From: Platerodrilus igneus
Lineage: Eukaryota > Arthropoda > Insecta > Coleoptera > Lycidae
DNA: 64,000 bases
Assembly (NCBI GenBank): GCA_036346225.1
Contig: JARFIW010000170.1
Coordinates: 13,122,501-13,186,500 of the forward strand
Reading direction: 5' to 3'
Shown here: one piece after another, positions 33,184 through 44,020 of the stretch
How the letters are laid out: each line of letters starts with the position of its first letter
Position numbering within the stretch: position 1 is the first letter of the stretch
The notes under the pieces: generated by a model
What the model saw: the letters and a program-made list of their open reading frames with translations, nothing else
Databases searched by the model: none
Told to the model about the DNA's origin: nothing
Program-made: the position numbers and the translations under genes

Positions 33184-34894
33184 TCAATCAGAATAACGAA
33201 CGGGTTTCTTAACAACTCTTCCTCTGCGAGTACATCGTTCCTCTATAACATTCGAAATATTTTGGTTAACTATGTGTGAATCATCAAGGATTGTATTCTG
33301 TACAGGTGTGCTTTGAATTTCTAATGAGTTTTTACTGTCACTTAGATTACTAATTTGCTTTTCTTCTGCTTCAACCCCCTCCAAAGGAAATAACCTCTGA
33401 ATGGGTCTCGTCAATACACCCTTAGCAGTTTTGAGTCTCACTACACAAGCAACCCCATCTTTACCAGGAAACATTTCAACTACTTTTCCCAATTCCCAGT
33501 CGATCCTCTTTTTATTACCTGAACCTATCCAGACAACACTGTCTACCTTTACGCACTCAGCGATACTACCTCTATCTTTCGACTTGTGGATATTTAGTGC
33601 TCCTAAATACTCGTACGCAAATCTTTCCTTGAAAGTCAGGCGAATAGATGCTACATAACGAACTCTACTACTTAGATTACTAGAGTCAACCTTATCTATA
33701 TCTGGCACGCTCGTTTCGTTTTCTTCTTGCTGTAAAAACATCGACGGTGTAATAGGCAATGGTTCACTAGCATCATCGGACACATATGTAATGGGTCTTA
33801 TTCATCACAGCTTCCAGCTCTACTACAACAGTGTATAACTCATTATAGGTTAACAAAGCTCTACTCAATGATGTTCTTAATAACATCTTTATGACACCTA
33901 TAAGACGCTCAAAAAACCCGCCCCACCAACTTCCAGTGGCTACGTTGAAGATCCACTTAATCTTCATTAATTGAACCTCCTGTTTATTTATGTAGTTCGA
34001 AGCACCAACAAAGTTAGTTCCATTATCGGAATACATTACAGTGATTCTGCCCCTTCTAGCTATCATACAACGGAAAACCAATAAAAACGATTCTGTAGAA
34101 AGCGAATCGACTATTTCTAAATGGACAGCCCTGTATACCGCGCATGTGAAAATAACTTTCCAAACCTTAGACTCGTTTTTCAAGAACAAAGGCCCCATCA
34201 GGTCGGACCCTGAAACCTGAAAAACCTTACCTAAATTTACGCGATTATCTGGTAATCCAATTGGAGGGGTAACTATAGCTCTACTTCGGTGTCTTTGACA
34301 TCGCACACATCTCTTAATCACTTTACGAGCTACTTGTCGACCTTTAACTAACCATACCCTTTCACGCAGGTGGTTTAAAACCCAACTAACACCTGCATGA
34401 TACATTTCTTCGTGTCTTTCCTTAATTATTGCTTCTACAAGCGGACATCGAGATAATATAACGGGTTCACGGAACGAAGGAGAGAATTTATCACTCAAAA
34501 TCTTAGTACGTACTTTTTCAACATCGCGTATGTCTACAATGGTTTCCATTCCTTCGGTCGTAGGAGGATAAGTCTTTTGTATCCAAAATAGTAACCGTTC
34601 TTCGGCTATTCGTAACTCATCACTCGTTAGATCTCCTATCTCTTCACAGCGATGATGAGTCTTGTTAAAGAACTTGTATATCCAAGCAACTACTCGCAAA
34701 TTCTTCTTGTAAGAACTAAAATACGCAAACATACTCGAGTCTTGCGCCACACCACTCGTCTTAACTAAACAACTGACCTTTTCCTCAAGCAACGCTTCAT
34801 CTGTAGGTACTACATCCGCCTTAGTCCATTTATCCTTTGACAGATACATCCATGCTGGGCCGTCCCACCATCTTTTAGTAATAAATTCACACAA
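33184..34894 (-). pseudogene. BEL integrase with DUF5641-type tail
   Basis: The frame from 35,098 continues here. The zinc domain shows RHEEMYHAGVSWVLNHL and CVRCQRH near 34,300. The core has GSDLMGPL (first D), MYSDNGTNFVGAS (second D) near 34,030, and GSWWGGFFERLIGVIK (E) near 33,925, so all three catalytic residues are present. A frame change near 33,775 leads to the C-terminal tail (33,783-33,184) with VVWIGSGNKKRIDWELGKVV and VRLKTAKGVLTRPIQRLFPL, the chromodomain-like end typical of BEL/Pao. It inserts element DNA into the genome. Only the late frame change appears to disable it. Confidence 0.9.
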
Positions 34895-35308
34895 TGAACA
34901 GCCTCTACTCAACAGGTCTGCCGGATTATTTTCACCTGGAACAAACCGCCACTGATCAGGCTTAGTAAGCTTACGAATTTCCTTTACACGGTTTCCAACA
35001 AAGGTTTTCCATTCTCCTTTCTTAATCCAGTATAACACAATCATCGAATCTGTCCAAAACGACACATTTGATACCTGTAACATTCCACAAACATTCATCC
35101 CTGCCGAACCACCAAAGTTGCAGCAACTAGTTCTAAACGAGGAATCGTAGTGTTCTCTAAAGGAGCAACTCGAGCTTTACTTGTTACAAATGAGACATTA
35201 ATACGGTTATCCAACACACAGCGCAAGAATACACACATACCCAACCCATATTTGCTAGCATCGCTAAAAACGTGTATTTCTACTTCTTCCGCCCTTCCTT
35301 TAAAACAT
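34895..35308 (-). pseudogene. BEL RNase H region
   Basis: The C-terminal part is in the same frame as the integrase and shows VSFWTDSMIVLYWIKKGEW (catalytic aspartate) and RFVPGENNPADLLSRGC. The N-terminal part lies in another frame between 35,308 and 35,098 (reversed text encodes FSDASKYGLGMCVFLR-like sequence near 35,265-35,220). The frame break is close to 35,100-35,150. It degrades the RNA strand during reverse transcription. Confidence 0.75.
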
Positions 35309-36256
35309 CTAGGTATCGTAATGGAGTCTTATCAAATCCACTTCCTGCAACCAATCATAAACTAAAATCGACATCTTTTCTGGTAGTCGTTCATTCCAGT
35401 CCAACTTCATCTGGAAACACTGTTGCAAAATTAATTTTAATTTCAACAATGGAGCCGCTAAAAGCCCAATTGGATCGAACATCTTACTAACAATTGACAA
35501 CAGCGATCTTTTTGTAAGTTCAACCTCTCTTTCAAATTTGGGTTTCAAACAACTGATCATGTCGGACTTTGGTAGCCATTTCATACTTAGTACGTCTTCT
35601 TCACCGTCGTCTCCACTTAATACCCAACCTCGTAATTCAAACTTAGCACGAATCATTAAATCAGACGCCACGTCGCGGAAACCCTCTGCTAGTAACCTAG
35701 TCTCTAACGAAGTGACGCAATCATCTACATAGAACGACCTTTTTAGTTTATCAGCAATGGTGCCCTGAAACTGTTGAAGATGGTATGCAATTGTAGCATT
35801 CGACAAGAATGGACTAGGCGTTAAACCGAATACCACTCTACAATGACGAAAAACAATCATATTACCATCCCTCCACCAGAGAAACCGAAGCATGTCTCGA
35901 TCGCGTTCAATGACACTAATCATTTAAAAGGCTTGTTGTATATCACCAACAATTCCTATCCTTTCTAATCTAAACCTTTGCAGCGTTGTGGTCAACTCAG
36001 CAGTCAAATTTGGTCTGGCATATAGGCAATCATTTAGAGACACATTTCTTACAGATTTAGCAGAAGCGTCAAATACCGGCCTTACCCTTGTAGTTTTACC
36101 CTCCCGTATGATCGGTCGATGTGGTAAATAACAAGCGTTTAAATCACTACTATCACACAATTCATTCACTCTTTCAATGATATCTTGCTTTTCCCATTCT
36201 ACAAACACAGCATCATACGCGTCATACATTCCATTGTGGTTTAACCTTTTCAACAC
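35309..36256 (-). pseudogene. BEL reverse transcriptase
   Basis: Two abutting pieces in one frame. The upstream piece (36,256-35,924) has VRPVFDASAKSVRNVSLNDC and GIVGDIQQAF (motif A D). A single TAA replaces an expected leucine codon. The second piece (35,923-35,309) has MLRFLWW, FGLTPSPFLSNATIAYHL, SFYVDDCVTSL with the YVDD catalytic pair near 35,725, and the MFDPIGLLAAPLLKLKLILQ thumb. Apart from the single nonsense codon the RT is well preserved. Confidence 0.9.
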
Positions 36257-36384
36257 GCCCTTTAAACGAGATTCAGCAACATCTCGATTCGACTACAATG
36301 GAGGATGTCCCTCGATCCAAGGTAAAGCAACGCAATAACGTCCATCTGTAAACTTGATATTCTCTTTGAAATGTTTAACACAAG

Positions 36385-37083
36385 CTAAACTATGTCCTTC
36401 TTTACTGTAGGGTTCTCAATACCCAAAGAATCAAGTTCCCATAAGCTAGGGAGCTCATGATTCAACATCGTGACTACAGTATTTATCATACTCGTACTTT
36501 GAGAATACTCGTCTTTGACTGAACCAACCAAACACCATCCTAGATGCGTTTCAAATGCAAGTAAAGATTCAACAGAGCGTACCCCAGTTATTAACCTACC
36601 CATAGTGTCAGCTCCTAACAAGATATCAATTGGCCTATTAATACCATCATCCGTGATCATGATACCAACTAACGCCGACTTCTTTGCTACCATCGGGTAA
36701 CTTGTAATCTTACCACAAATCTTCTCCTGCTCAAGAGCCTTGAAATTAAACTTGTTATTATTTACTAAACTTTCTAATGTAATGTCATAAACATCATGAG
36801 ATACAACTTCTGACACTTGACCACCAAACAAAATATGACGGAACTTCTCTATACCTTCTCTCTGCAGCCCCAATTCTTTACAAAGATTTGTTGAAACATA
36901 GCTACGGTGACTGGCAGAGTCTAATAATATTTTTACTTTACGGGTCCCTATTTTAGCAATAATGGTTTGCAACACAACAGACTCATTGGGTGTTTGACCT
37001 ACAAATAAGTTGTTAGTAACTCCGGGTTCCCGTTCTAAAACTTTACTATTGTCAAACCCTTCTATATTTTTTGACACATTAAG
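36385..37083 (-). pseudogene. BEL aspartic protease
   Basis: Open frame from 37,083 to 36,385. VKILLDSASHRSYVSTNLCK carries the retropepsin aspartate, although the canonical DSGS is DSAS here, a change that may weaken activity. IDILLGADTMGRLITG and LLAFETHLGWCLVGSV follow, the end of the DUF1758-type domain. The frame breaks at 36,385 and the RT entry region continues in other registers to 36,256. Upstream it is cut at about 37,084 where the gypsy LTR begins. Confidence 0.85.
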
Positions 37084-37094
37084 CTATAATGCCT

Positions 37095-38384
37095 TGTAAC
37101 CTTCCTTTTCGTGCTTCTTTAATTTGTGTAATTATTCTTACCTCTATCATGTTCATCTATTCAATCTTTCTTAATAGATATTGACTTTGTTACTTAAATC
37201 TTCTGGGAGACCTTATCATCAGGGCTAAAACCGTGGGTTCTATGTTTTATCTCTGCGATAGTATACACATGGAAATAATTTATCCAACAAAAACTTCACT
37301 GATTTAGTTTGAAATAAGACAAAACAACATGTGATATAAATACGTATAATAATTGTAATTGAACTAACAAGATAATCAAGCTACAAAATTATTTTAGTAA
37401 AACTAATAAAAATTTAATCTTTAAACAATTTTAATTCTTTTGGAACTTTAACAAAACTGTAAATTTTACTTCAGTAAATTTTCTTACTTTTCTTTTTTAA
37501 TACTTACAGTGTAGCAAAAGGCTAACAAAATAAACCGTCGTGATATGAGCTCATGTCCCGGAGGTTTTTACAAGATAAAATTTAGAACGTATTTATTCAA
37601 ACATAAATTAAAGCATTGCATCTTCACAATGCAATTAGTATACAAACATTTGCGACACAAACAATTATTATAAGTTTTTTTATAAAAATGTAAATTGGAT
37701 ATATACATAAATACCTGAATAAAGTATTTTCAACGTATTTGACCTCAACACACTTCAGGGCAAAACGCGATCAATGGAAATAACCACATATGGTGTGACC
37801 TCATGGCGGACACTCGAACACCTGATCCTCTAACCCAAAGTATCTTAATCCAAAAAAAGCAAGCTTTCCAGGAATCAATCCAAGATATAGATACAGTGTA
37901 AATTAGTTCAATATCTCTGCTGATAATTTCTAATTTATTCGTTTTATAATACTCGAACAAGTATTCAAATTCACTTAAATGGCAATCTAACCAAAACCAT
38001 ATTGAAGTGAACAACACGTTTTTAAATATTAAATTAATTTTCTACAACAGATAACCTTATTTAAAAATCATTGTATAATAAATAAAATCAGCTTACCCCT
38101 AGCCGGCAATTTAATTTATTCTTAAGAAGAAACGTTTCTAACAAGCAAACTAACGTTTGGAAAATAGCACGCTGCTTCGTGTCCATCTTCCACCAAAAGT
38201 TAAATAAGATCGCCCGATCTTATCAAGTGCGCAGAATACTAAAATATGCCTTTTGATCCCTACCTAACAGAATTTCGACTCATAAGACAAAGGAACTTGC
38301 TTTTCCGTTTAACGTATAATCTAAATGGAGGTGAATAAAGTTGCCTAACGTCCAGATTCGTAGCAGTTAAATCGAACTGTTACA
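37095..38384 (-). repeat. Gypsy 3' LTR (about 1.29 kb)
   Basis: On the minus strand it begins TGTAACAGTTCGATTTAACT next to the polypurine tract. A matching inverted end TGTAAC (plus strand) lies at 37,095-37,100, close to where the BEL frame resumes at 37,083. The length rests on those borders, because no second copy is present in the window. An AT-rich interior with no genes fits an LTR. Confidence 0.65.
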
Positions 38385-38399
38385 CTACCCCCTTCCCAC
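38385..38399 (-). other. Gypsy polypurine tract
   Basis: Minus strand TGGGAAGGGGGTAG directly precedes the LTR start TGTAAC. Confidence 0.8.
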
Positions 38400-38589
38400 A
38401 TGAGAAACTCTCATACAATTAAGTGAGGATGACAAACTAGAAATATATGTACTTCCCTGTGAACATGGGGTCCCACCAGGCTAATGCAAAAGCAAGGTGC
38501 AAACCCACACTCAAAAAAAAGACATTTCTTCCTAGTAGCCTACCTACTAAATCAAAGCTAGATCGGTAGCTAATAACGCTAGTTATCTG

Positions 38590-39873
38590 GTTTGAGATCC
38601 TTCACGTGCCAGACACCAATGTCCTTTCCTTTTCGTCTCTTAGTCGATATGTAACGGTTCCAGTTTTCTCAATGATTTTGCAGCGAACATATTTAGGTGC
38701 TAATTTTTGGGATACAGCTTCGAAGCTTTGGATTGCACCATGTTTTTCTTCCAAACATAGTCTCCTTTATTATACTCCACTTCCGACGCCGTAAATCATA
38801 AGTTTTCTTATTGCGTTCATAAGCCTGATGAAGTCTTACTACCACATCATTATAAAGCTCTGAAAGCTCATTGAGATCTTTTACCAGTTGCTCTCTTGAA
38901 TGAACCGTAAGATCTTGATTAGTAAACTCAGATAGTTTACCATAATAATCTCCTGAAATAGGTATTGAACGACCAAAATTTAAAAAGGCTGCAGTGTAAC
39001 CAGTAACTTCACTAACTGCGTTTCTCATAGCATGTGCAACTTTATGCAGTTCTTCGTCCCAAAGCCTGTGATTATCTTTCACATATGATCTTAACGCTGT
39101 GATGATAACTCTGTTAACTCTTTCCGTAGGGTTAACCTGAGGATGATAGTTTGCATTATACCAAACCTTCTGAACTTGGTATTCCTTTATCAATTTCTTG
39201 AATGCCTTACTTACAAATTGAGATCCATTATCCGTCGTTATAATTTGCGGTACTCCATATATAAGAAATACTTGATTTTCGATAAAATTATTTATCGAGG
39301 TAGCTGTCGCTTTTTCATAGGGTGAATCAGTACATACTTGGTGAACCAGTCAGAAACCACTAAAATAGATGTGTTACCTTTTTTCGATCTGGGTAAAGGC
39401 CCCATAATATCAATAGATATCATTTGAAAAGGATGTTCCACTTCTCTTTCCTTCCCCATTAACGCATTTTTCAACTGTAAAGTACTTTTTGAAGCAAGAC
39501 AGATTTGACATTTTCTGACATACCGAGCAATATCTAATTTCATCTTTGGCCAATAATAGCTTTCGGCGACCTTGTTCCATGTTTTAAATGTACCAAGATG
39601 AGCGGATGTAGGAGCATCATGATTTTGTTTAATGACATCTTCTCTGTTATATTTTGGGAGTACTTGTTTCCACTCTATCAAATTAGAAACAATGTTGTGT
39701 TTGTTGGGAACATATTTGTAAAGTACATTCTTCTCTATTTTCCATGAAGGGTAGTTTGAAGGATTTTTCTGAATTCGTTGCATCATCTTATTATACCATG
39801 GATCACACTGGTCTTGGTGTATAGAAATCTGATTTATTATTATTGGTGCTCTTGATAGTGCATCGGGAACCAC
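38590..39873 (-). pseudogene. Gypsy integrase
   Basis: First frame (39,873-39,292): the H2C2 zinc domain NHDAPTSAHLGTFKTWNKV...YVRKCQIC, then SIDIMGPLPRSKKGN with the first catalytic D. After a frame change near 39,295, reversed text at about 39,255-39,190 gives YGVPQIITTDNGSQFVSKAF (second D). The frame 39,193-38,693 gives YNANYHPQVNPTERVNRVI (E). The C-terminal part near 38,690-38,600 (KYVRCKIIEKTGTVTYRL) resembles the GPY/F-like tail. All three DDE residues are visible, but frame changes at about 39,295, 39,190 and 38,700 break it. Confidence 0.88.
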
Positions 39874-40392
39874 ATTAAATTTTCCTTCCGATGAAGAACT
39901 TCATAAGAAAACTGGGATAGTCGTAAACTCCATCTCTGTAATCTTCCGCATGGGCTTTTTAATTTGTCCAACCATATTAAAGAGTAATGATCAGTAATGA
40001 TTTTAAACTTTGTTCCTCTATGTAAGGACGATATTTTTCTACTCCAAACATTACTGCTAGCAATTCTTTCTCGGTGGCACTGTAAGCTCTCTCTTGCTTA
40101 GTCAGTGACCTGCTCCCATATGCTATTACTTTTCGTTCTCGCCCTCACCTTGCAATAAGATTGCTCCAAGACCAACTTCTGACGCATCTGTTTGTATAAT
40201 AAAACTCTGTGAGAAGTCTGGACTAGTTAAAATCGGCGAGGTAATTAACAACGCTTTCAGTTTTTGGAAGGCTTGTTCTGCTTCTTGGTTCCAGCTAATG
40301 TGTTGCTTTTAGAGCGACCTTTAATAAGCGATAAAATTGGATCAGCTATGGTTGAAAAATTGAAATAAATCTCCTGTACCAGCCTGCCATTC
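39874..40392 (-). pseudogene. Gypsy RNase H
   Basis: No long frame survives, but reversed text shows the expected series. Near 40,190 is SLGAILLQ-like sequence, near 40,110-40,050 RSLTKQERAYSATEKELLAV with the catalytic E, and near 40,010-39,960 FKIITDHYSLIWL with the catalytic D. It is placed correctly between RT and integrase. Several indels. Confidence 0.75.
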
Positions 40393-40984
40393 CTAGAAAT
40401 CTTTTATTGATTTGACAGTTGTTGGAGTTGGAAAACTTGCTATAGCCTGGACTTTTTCCGGATCAGTTCGAAGTCCTTCTCTATCAATTACATAACCAAG
40501 ATATTTCAGCGATGGTCTACAGAACTCACACTTTTCAAAGTTAATTATTAAATTAGCTTCTTTTAGCGCTAGATAAACATCATTTAGTGTATTCATATGA
40601 CTTTCAAACGTGGCAGATGCTATAATTACATCGTCCAAATATACAAACACATTATCAAAACGTGGTCCTAAGATATTGTCCATTAATCGTTGTAGTGTTT
40701 GGGGACTATTACAAAGTCCAAAAGGTAATACAGTAAATTCAAAAAGTCCTCTCCTAGGTACTGTAAAGGCAGTTTTTTCACAAGACTCCGGTGTTAATTC
40801 TATTTGCCAGAAAGCTTTTTTCAAATCTATTGATGTTAGAAATTTAGTATCTCTAAATTTATCAAGTATATCATTAACGTACGGTAAGCCGTATGCATCT
40901 TTTTTTGTCACAGCGTTAAGTTTTCTTCCGTCGAAGCATAACCGTATGTCTCCATTCTTTTTCTTGACCATTACGATTGGCGAA
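40393..40984 (-). pseudogene. Gypsy reverse transcriptase, N-terminally truncated
   Basis: A single frame contains SPIVMVKKKNGDIRLCFDGR, SIDLKKAFWQIEL (motif A D), FTVLPFGLCNSPQTLQRLMD, and VFVYLDDVIIAS (catalytic YLDD), then CEFCRPSLKYLGYVI. The N-terminal RT part and everything upstream are replaced by BEL gag at about 40,984. The surviving domain is unbroken for about 195 residues. Confidence 0.92.
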
Positions 40985-42140
40985 TTCCCTGGCAACTTTC
41001 ACAATTTACTCTAATTCGACATTTACTAATTGTGTGATTAGTACCAAGACATGCAAAGCAGAGCCTATTAGATTTTATGATTTCTTTACGTTTTTCTAAG
41101 GTTATTTCACTCTTGCAATCTTTGCTACTGTGTTCACCAGTACAGAATACGCACCTGATAGATTTCGTTTCCCATTTGACTCCACCCTTCTTTTTTGACC
41201 TAGGAGTAGTAATAAGAACAGCAGCTGTGGGAAGTGATCGTGATTCTATCAAACCAGTTTGTTTTAACCTTTCGTCGGTCTCCGCTTCTTTTCCTAAAAA
41301 CAATAACAATGAATCAAGTTTATTTTCGTTAGGATCTGTAATTGTCCTGCGTTCCCATAACTTCAATATTTCTACCAGAAGACATTCTTCTATTAGCGGT
41401 ACAAGAATTGTACCACGCTCGCTTGTAATACCTAAAGTTTCCAGACTTCGCATTTTTAAACTAACCTTATCATACAATTCGCTGAGAGAGGGTTTGTTCC
41501 TAACCAATGCTAAAAGTTCCTTGTACATGGAGCTGATAATAAGTTCCTCTTTATCATAGCGAGTTTGTAGATGCTCTATAGCCTTTTCGTAGTTTTTAGA
41601 TGTATTGGGATACGTGTCTACTAATCCTTTAGCTGGACCACTAAGCGTCATGCGCAAATACTGGAACTTAATTTCCGCTTCTAGATCCTCAGACTCATGA
41701 ATGCGTTTAAATTGTGCCCACCATGAAAGTCAATTACTTGTGCATAACTCATATCTCTCAAGCGAGATCTTCGGCAACTTAAGTCGCCCTTCACTGCTAA
41801 TACTGGGTGATGGTGAAATTTTACTGCAAATGCTCTCCCTATCTTTTCAGTTGCTGGCTATTCGCTTCTCCGTCATCAACCTTTTCTTTGAAATTTCCTC
41901 TTGAACCTCCAAAGCTCCCTTGACTTCATCATTACAAGCTTCCTCATCTTCGTCTAACATAAGATCAAGGATTTGTTCACTGAGGTCTTCCAATATTTTG
42001 GACATTTTGTCTACACTTTCTAACTTTGATACCAACACATTAGCATCATTTTCTATATCCAAACTGCCCAGTGTCCTAGTGACATTGGAGCGCACCACTC
42101 CTCTTTTCTTCTTCAGCTTGCTAATACTGACGGTCGCCAT
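40985..42140 (-). pseudogene. BEL gag (C-terminus cut by gypsy junction)
   Basis: Starts ATG at 42,140, 16 bp inside the 5' LTR. The N-terminal piece (to 41,847) begins MATVSISKLKKKRGVVRSNV with a helical acidic region. A decayed stretch at 41,846-41,660 follows. Then the DUF1759-type capsid (41,657 onward: GPAKGLVDTYPNTSKNYEKA, LQTRYDKEELIISSMYKELL) and cysteine knuckles CVFCTGEHSSKDC, CFACLGTNHTISKC and CESC near 41,000. Frame changes lie at about 41,850-41,660. The final knuckle is incomplete because gypsy sequence starts right after CESCQ. Confidence 0.88.
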
Positions 42141-42156
42141 AATGTGAAGATTGAAA

Positions 42157-42325
42157 TGTTAGGTGCGCTTACCTGTAATAGAATATATAGTAAAACGGCC
42201 TGTCACTTTACGAAATTCTATTTTCTCTATTTATTTACAACAACTGTCCAACTTATAAAAACCATAGTGATAATAACCACATCTATCCATAGCTAACCCT
42301 CAAAAGTACATTACTAATTCTGACA
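42157..42325 (-). repeat. BEL 5' LTR (169 bp)
   Basis: Partner of 27,264-27,430. The gag start codon follows closely on the minus strand. LTRs this short are at the low end for BEL elements. Confidence 0.9.
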
Positions 42326-42655
42326 GTATTAGTTAATAAGTAATGTACAGTTACTCTTTAGTATCAATTGTATCTCGCTAGGCCGGGGCAATATGTTAAG
42401 GCTTTACTTTAGTATTTTTACGTAGCTTTAAATTTAAATAGTGCGCCATTTATTTTACACGTATTTCCGGCGCTCTTCGTTTATACTCGTCTTCATAACA
42501 AGCACGATTGGTTTTTGGAAATATATTAATTAATTGTTACTACAAGGAAGATGGCTAAGAGTCTTGTCTTCCATGATATGTTATTTTTCTATAAAATATG
42601 TAATTGATTTTAATACAGTCCACAATAAGAATTAAAGTTATTTCAAGATTTTTAT
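42326..42655. other. Flank of the BEL insertion, unassigned
   Basis: AT-rich with no recognised frame. It may be 3' or 5' non-coding sequence of the surrounding Pao copies, since Pao integrase sequence lies on both outer sides of the BEL element. Confidence 0.4.
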
Positions 42656-43710
42656 TTGATTTATTCAACATTTAAGGGAATAAATGTAATAAACAGATGT
42701 CACCATATTTACAAATGCATCTGCCCTTATAGATTAAAGGTTCAAACATTTGTACCTCAAATGGCGAGTTTGCCAAAGGCTGGAGTTCAGCAATCGTGTC
42801 CGTTCTGGAAAACAGCGATCGATTTTACTGGACCTTGGATCATCAAAGAAAGTCACAGAAGAAATGCTCTGCGATCTAAGGGTTATTTGACAATATGTGT
42901 TTATTTAGCGACTAAGGCGATACATCTAGAATTTGTATCGGGTTTGTCAACCCTCGCATTTCTTGCTGCCTTAGATAGATTTGTTGCTTGCAGAGATTTG
43001 TGCCAAGAAATATTTTGTGATTGCGGTATCAAGTTTAAAGGTGCATCCAGTTATTTCGCCAATGTTTATAAAATGTTAAAAGATTCTAATACCACTATTG
43101 CTGATTATTTTTCAAATACCAGAATTAAATGGAATTTTAACCCACCAGTGGCTCATTTTGAAGGCTTATGGGAGTTGAGCGTCAGATCCGTCAAGCATCA
43201 TTTGCACAGAATTTTAGAGGCTCTAGTTTTTACTTTTGAAGAAATGGCTACTGCTATCACAAATGTAGAAGCAATATTGAATAGTCGTCCACTAGGTTCA
43301 ATCTTATCCGATGCCAATGAAGGTACTGATTATCTCATTCCAGGTCATTTTTTAATTGGATCCCGTCTTTTAGCGTCGCCAGAAATTGACTTTGAAAATT
43401 TTAAACAGTAGTGTAGATCGCTATCATTTACTTCAACAAGCTATCCAGTCATTTTGGTGTCGATGATCCAGCGAATATTTACACATGCCAATTCCTTGAG
43501 AAAAATGGTGTATTAAGCCACCGAATATCAAAGTGGTGATATTGTTATATTAAAGACTAGTGATATGCCTCCTTTGTTTTGGCCTCTTGGAAGAATTTTA
43601 GACATTTATTGTGGCAAGGACGGCATAGTTAGGGTTGCTAAAATTGAAATTAGTAACTGTGTCTATGTTAGGCCTCTATGTAAAATGGCAGCCCCCTTCC
43701 TCTGGTAGAT
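42656..43710 (+). pseudogene. Pao integrase core and tail
   Basis: The frame 42,656-43,411 passes from decayed zinc-domain sequence into VPQMASLPKAGVQQSCPFWK, then TAIDFTGPWI (first D), IFCDCGIKFKGASSYF (second D, in an altered context where SDNGT is usual), and PPVAHFEGLWELSVRSVK (E). ILNSRPLGSILSDA and IPGHFLIGSRLL follow. After a stop at about 43,410 the tail is recognisable in other frames (GDIVILKTSDMPPLFWPLGR, near 43,535-43,600) up to about 43,708. It covers just the part missing from the nested Pao element at 32.8 kb, and shares its PQMA segment. Confidence 0.88.
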
Positions 43711-43870
43711 TCTTAATTTATTTTTCTTTACTGGAAGTATAAATATTTTTTTTGTTTTGAATTTGATATTATTTTATTTAGGTTATTGATACATGAGATA
43801 AATTTAGGTCACATTAATATACGCTTTAAGTTCTTTTTCATGTTTTTGCTTTTGTATTTGGACTCAAAGC

Positions 43871-43890
43871 ATTGTTTTGGGTGGGCGGTG
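43871..43890 (+). other. Polypurine tract before the TGTTGGAG LTR
   Basis: GGGTGGGCGG within 43,880-43,889 lies directly upstream of the LTR start TGTTGGAG at 43,891. This marks the LTR as the 3' LTR of the integrase fragment on its left. Confidence 0.65.
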
Positions 43891-44020
43891 TGTTGGAGAC
43901 AGAAAGTTAATTTTATATTTAAAATGCAACGTTAATAGCTTTTTTGATTAAGGGTGCCCTTTTTGAATCTAGCAGCTGAGTGGTTTCCTGTTCATCCATT
44001 AGAAGTTACGCTGATTTGGT
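43891..44020 (+). repeat. LTR of the TGTTGGAG Pao family, left part
   Basis: Starts like 26,360 (shared AAAGTTAATTTTATATTTAA). It lacks about 190 bp present at 26,400-26,570, then continues like 49,405-49,490 (CTTTTTGAATCTAGCAGCTG). It is interrupted at 44,020 by an RTE insertion and resumes at 47,679. Confidence 0.85.

Larger units (their letters stand above)
37095..40984 (-). mobile_element. Nested Ty3/gypsy element lacking its 5' half
   Basis: On the minus strand, RT (from 40,984), RNase H, integrase, polypurine tract and one long LTR run down to 37,095. There is no gypsy gag, protease or 5' LTR: RT coding sequence abuts BEL gag at about 40,984. Because BEL gag and BEL protease flank it on the two sides, the element must have inserted into BEL. 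The 5' part was then lost in a deletion reaching into BEL gag. Confidence 0.8.
27264..42325 (-). mobile_element. BEL retrotransposon carrying two nested LTR elements
   Basis: LTRs at 27,264-27,430 and 42,157-42,325 are about 97% identical (four substitutions and a 2-bp indel by eye). Between them on the minus strand lie gag (42,140-40,985), protease, RT, RNase H, integrase and tail (37,083-33,184), then a polypurine tract against the left LTR. The body is interrupted by a plus-strand Pao element with a GTACC duplication and by a minus-strand gypsy element. Without these insertions the BEL element would be about 5.7 kb, normal for the superfamily. No external target duplication is obvious (TGACA left, GTATT right). 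Confidence 0.85.

Noticed and set aside
41077..41559. Plus-strand frame of 160 codons
   Set aside because: Antisense shadow of BEL gag (41,657-40,985 minus), whose capsid and zinc knuckles are recognised.
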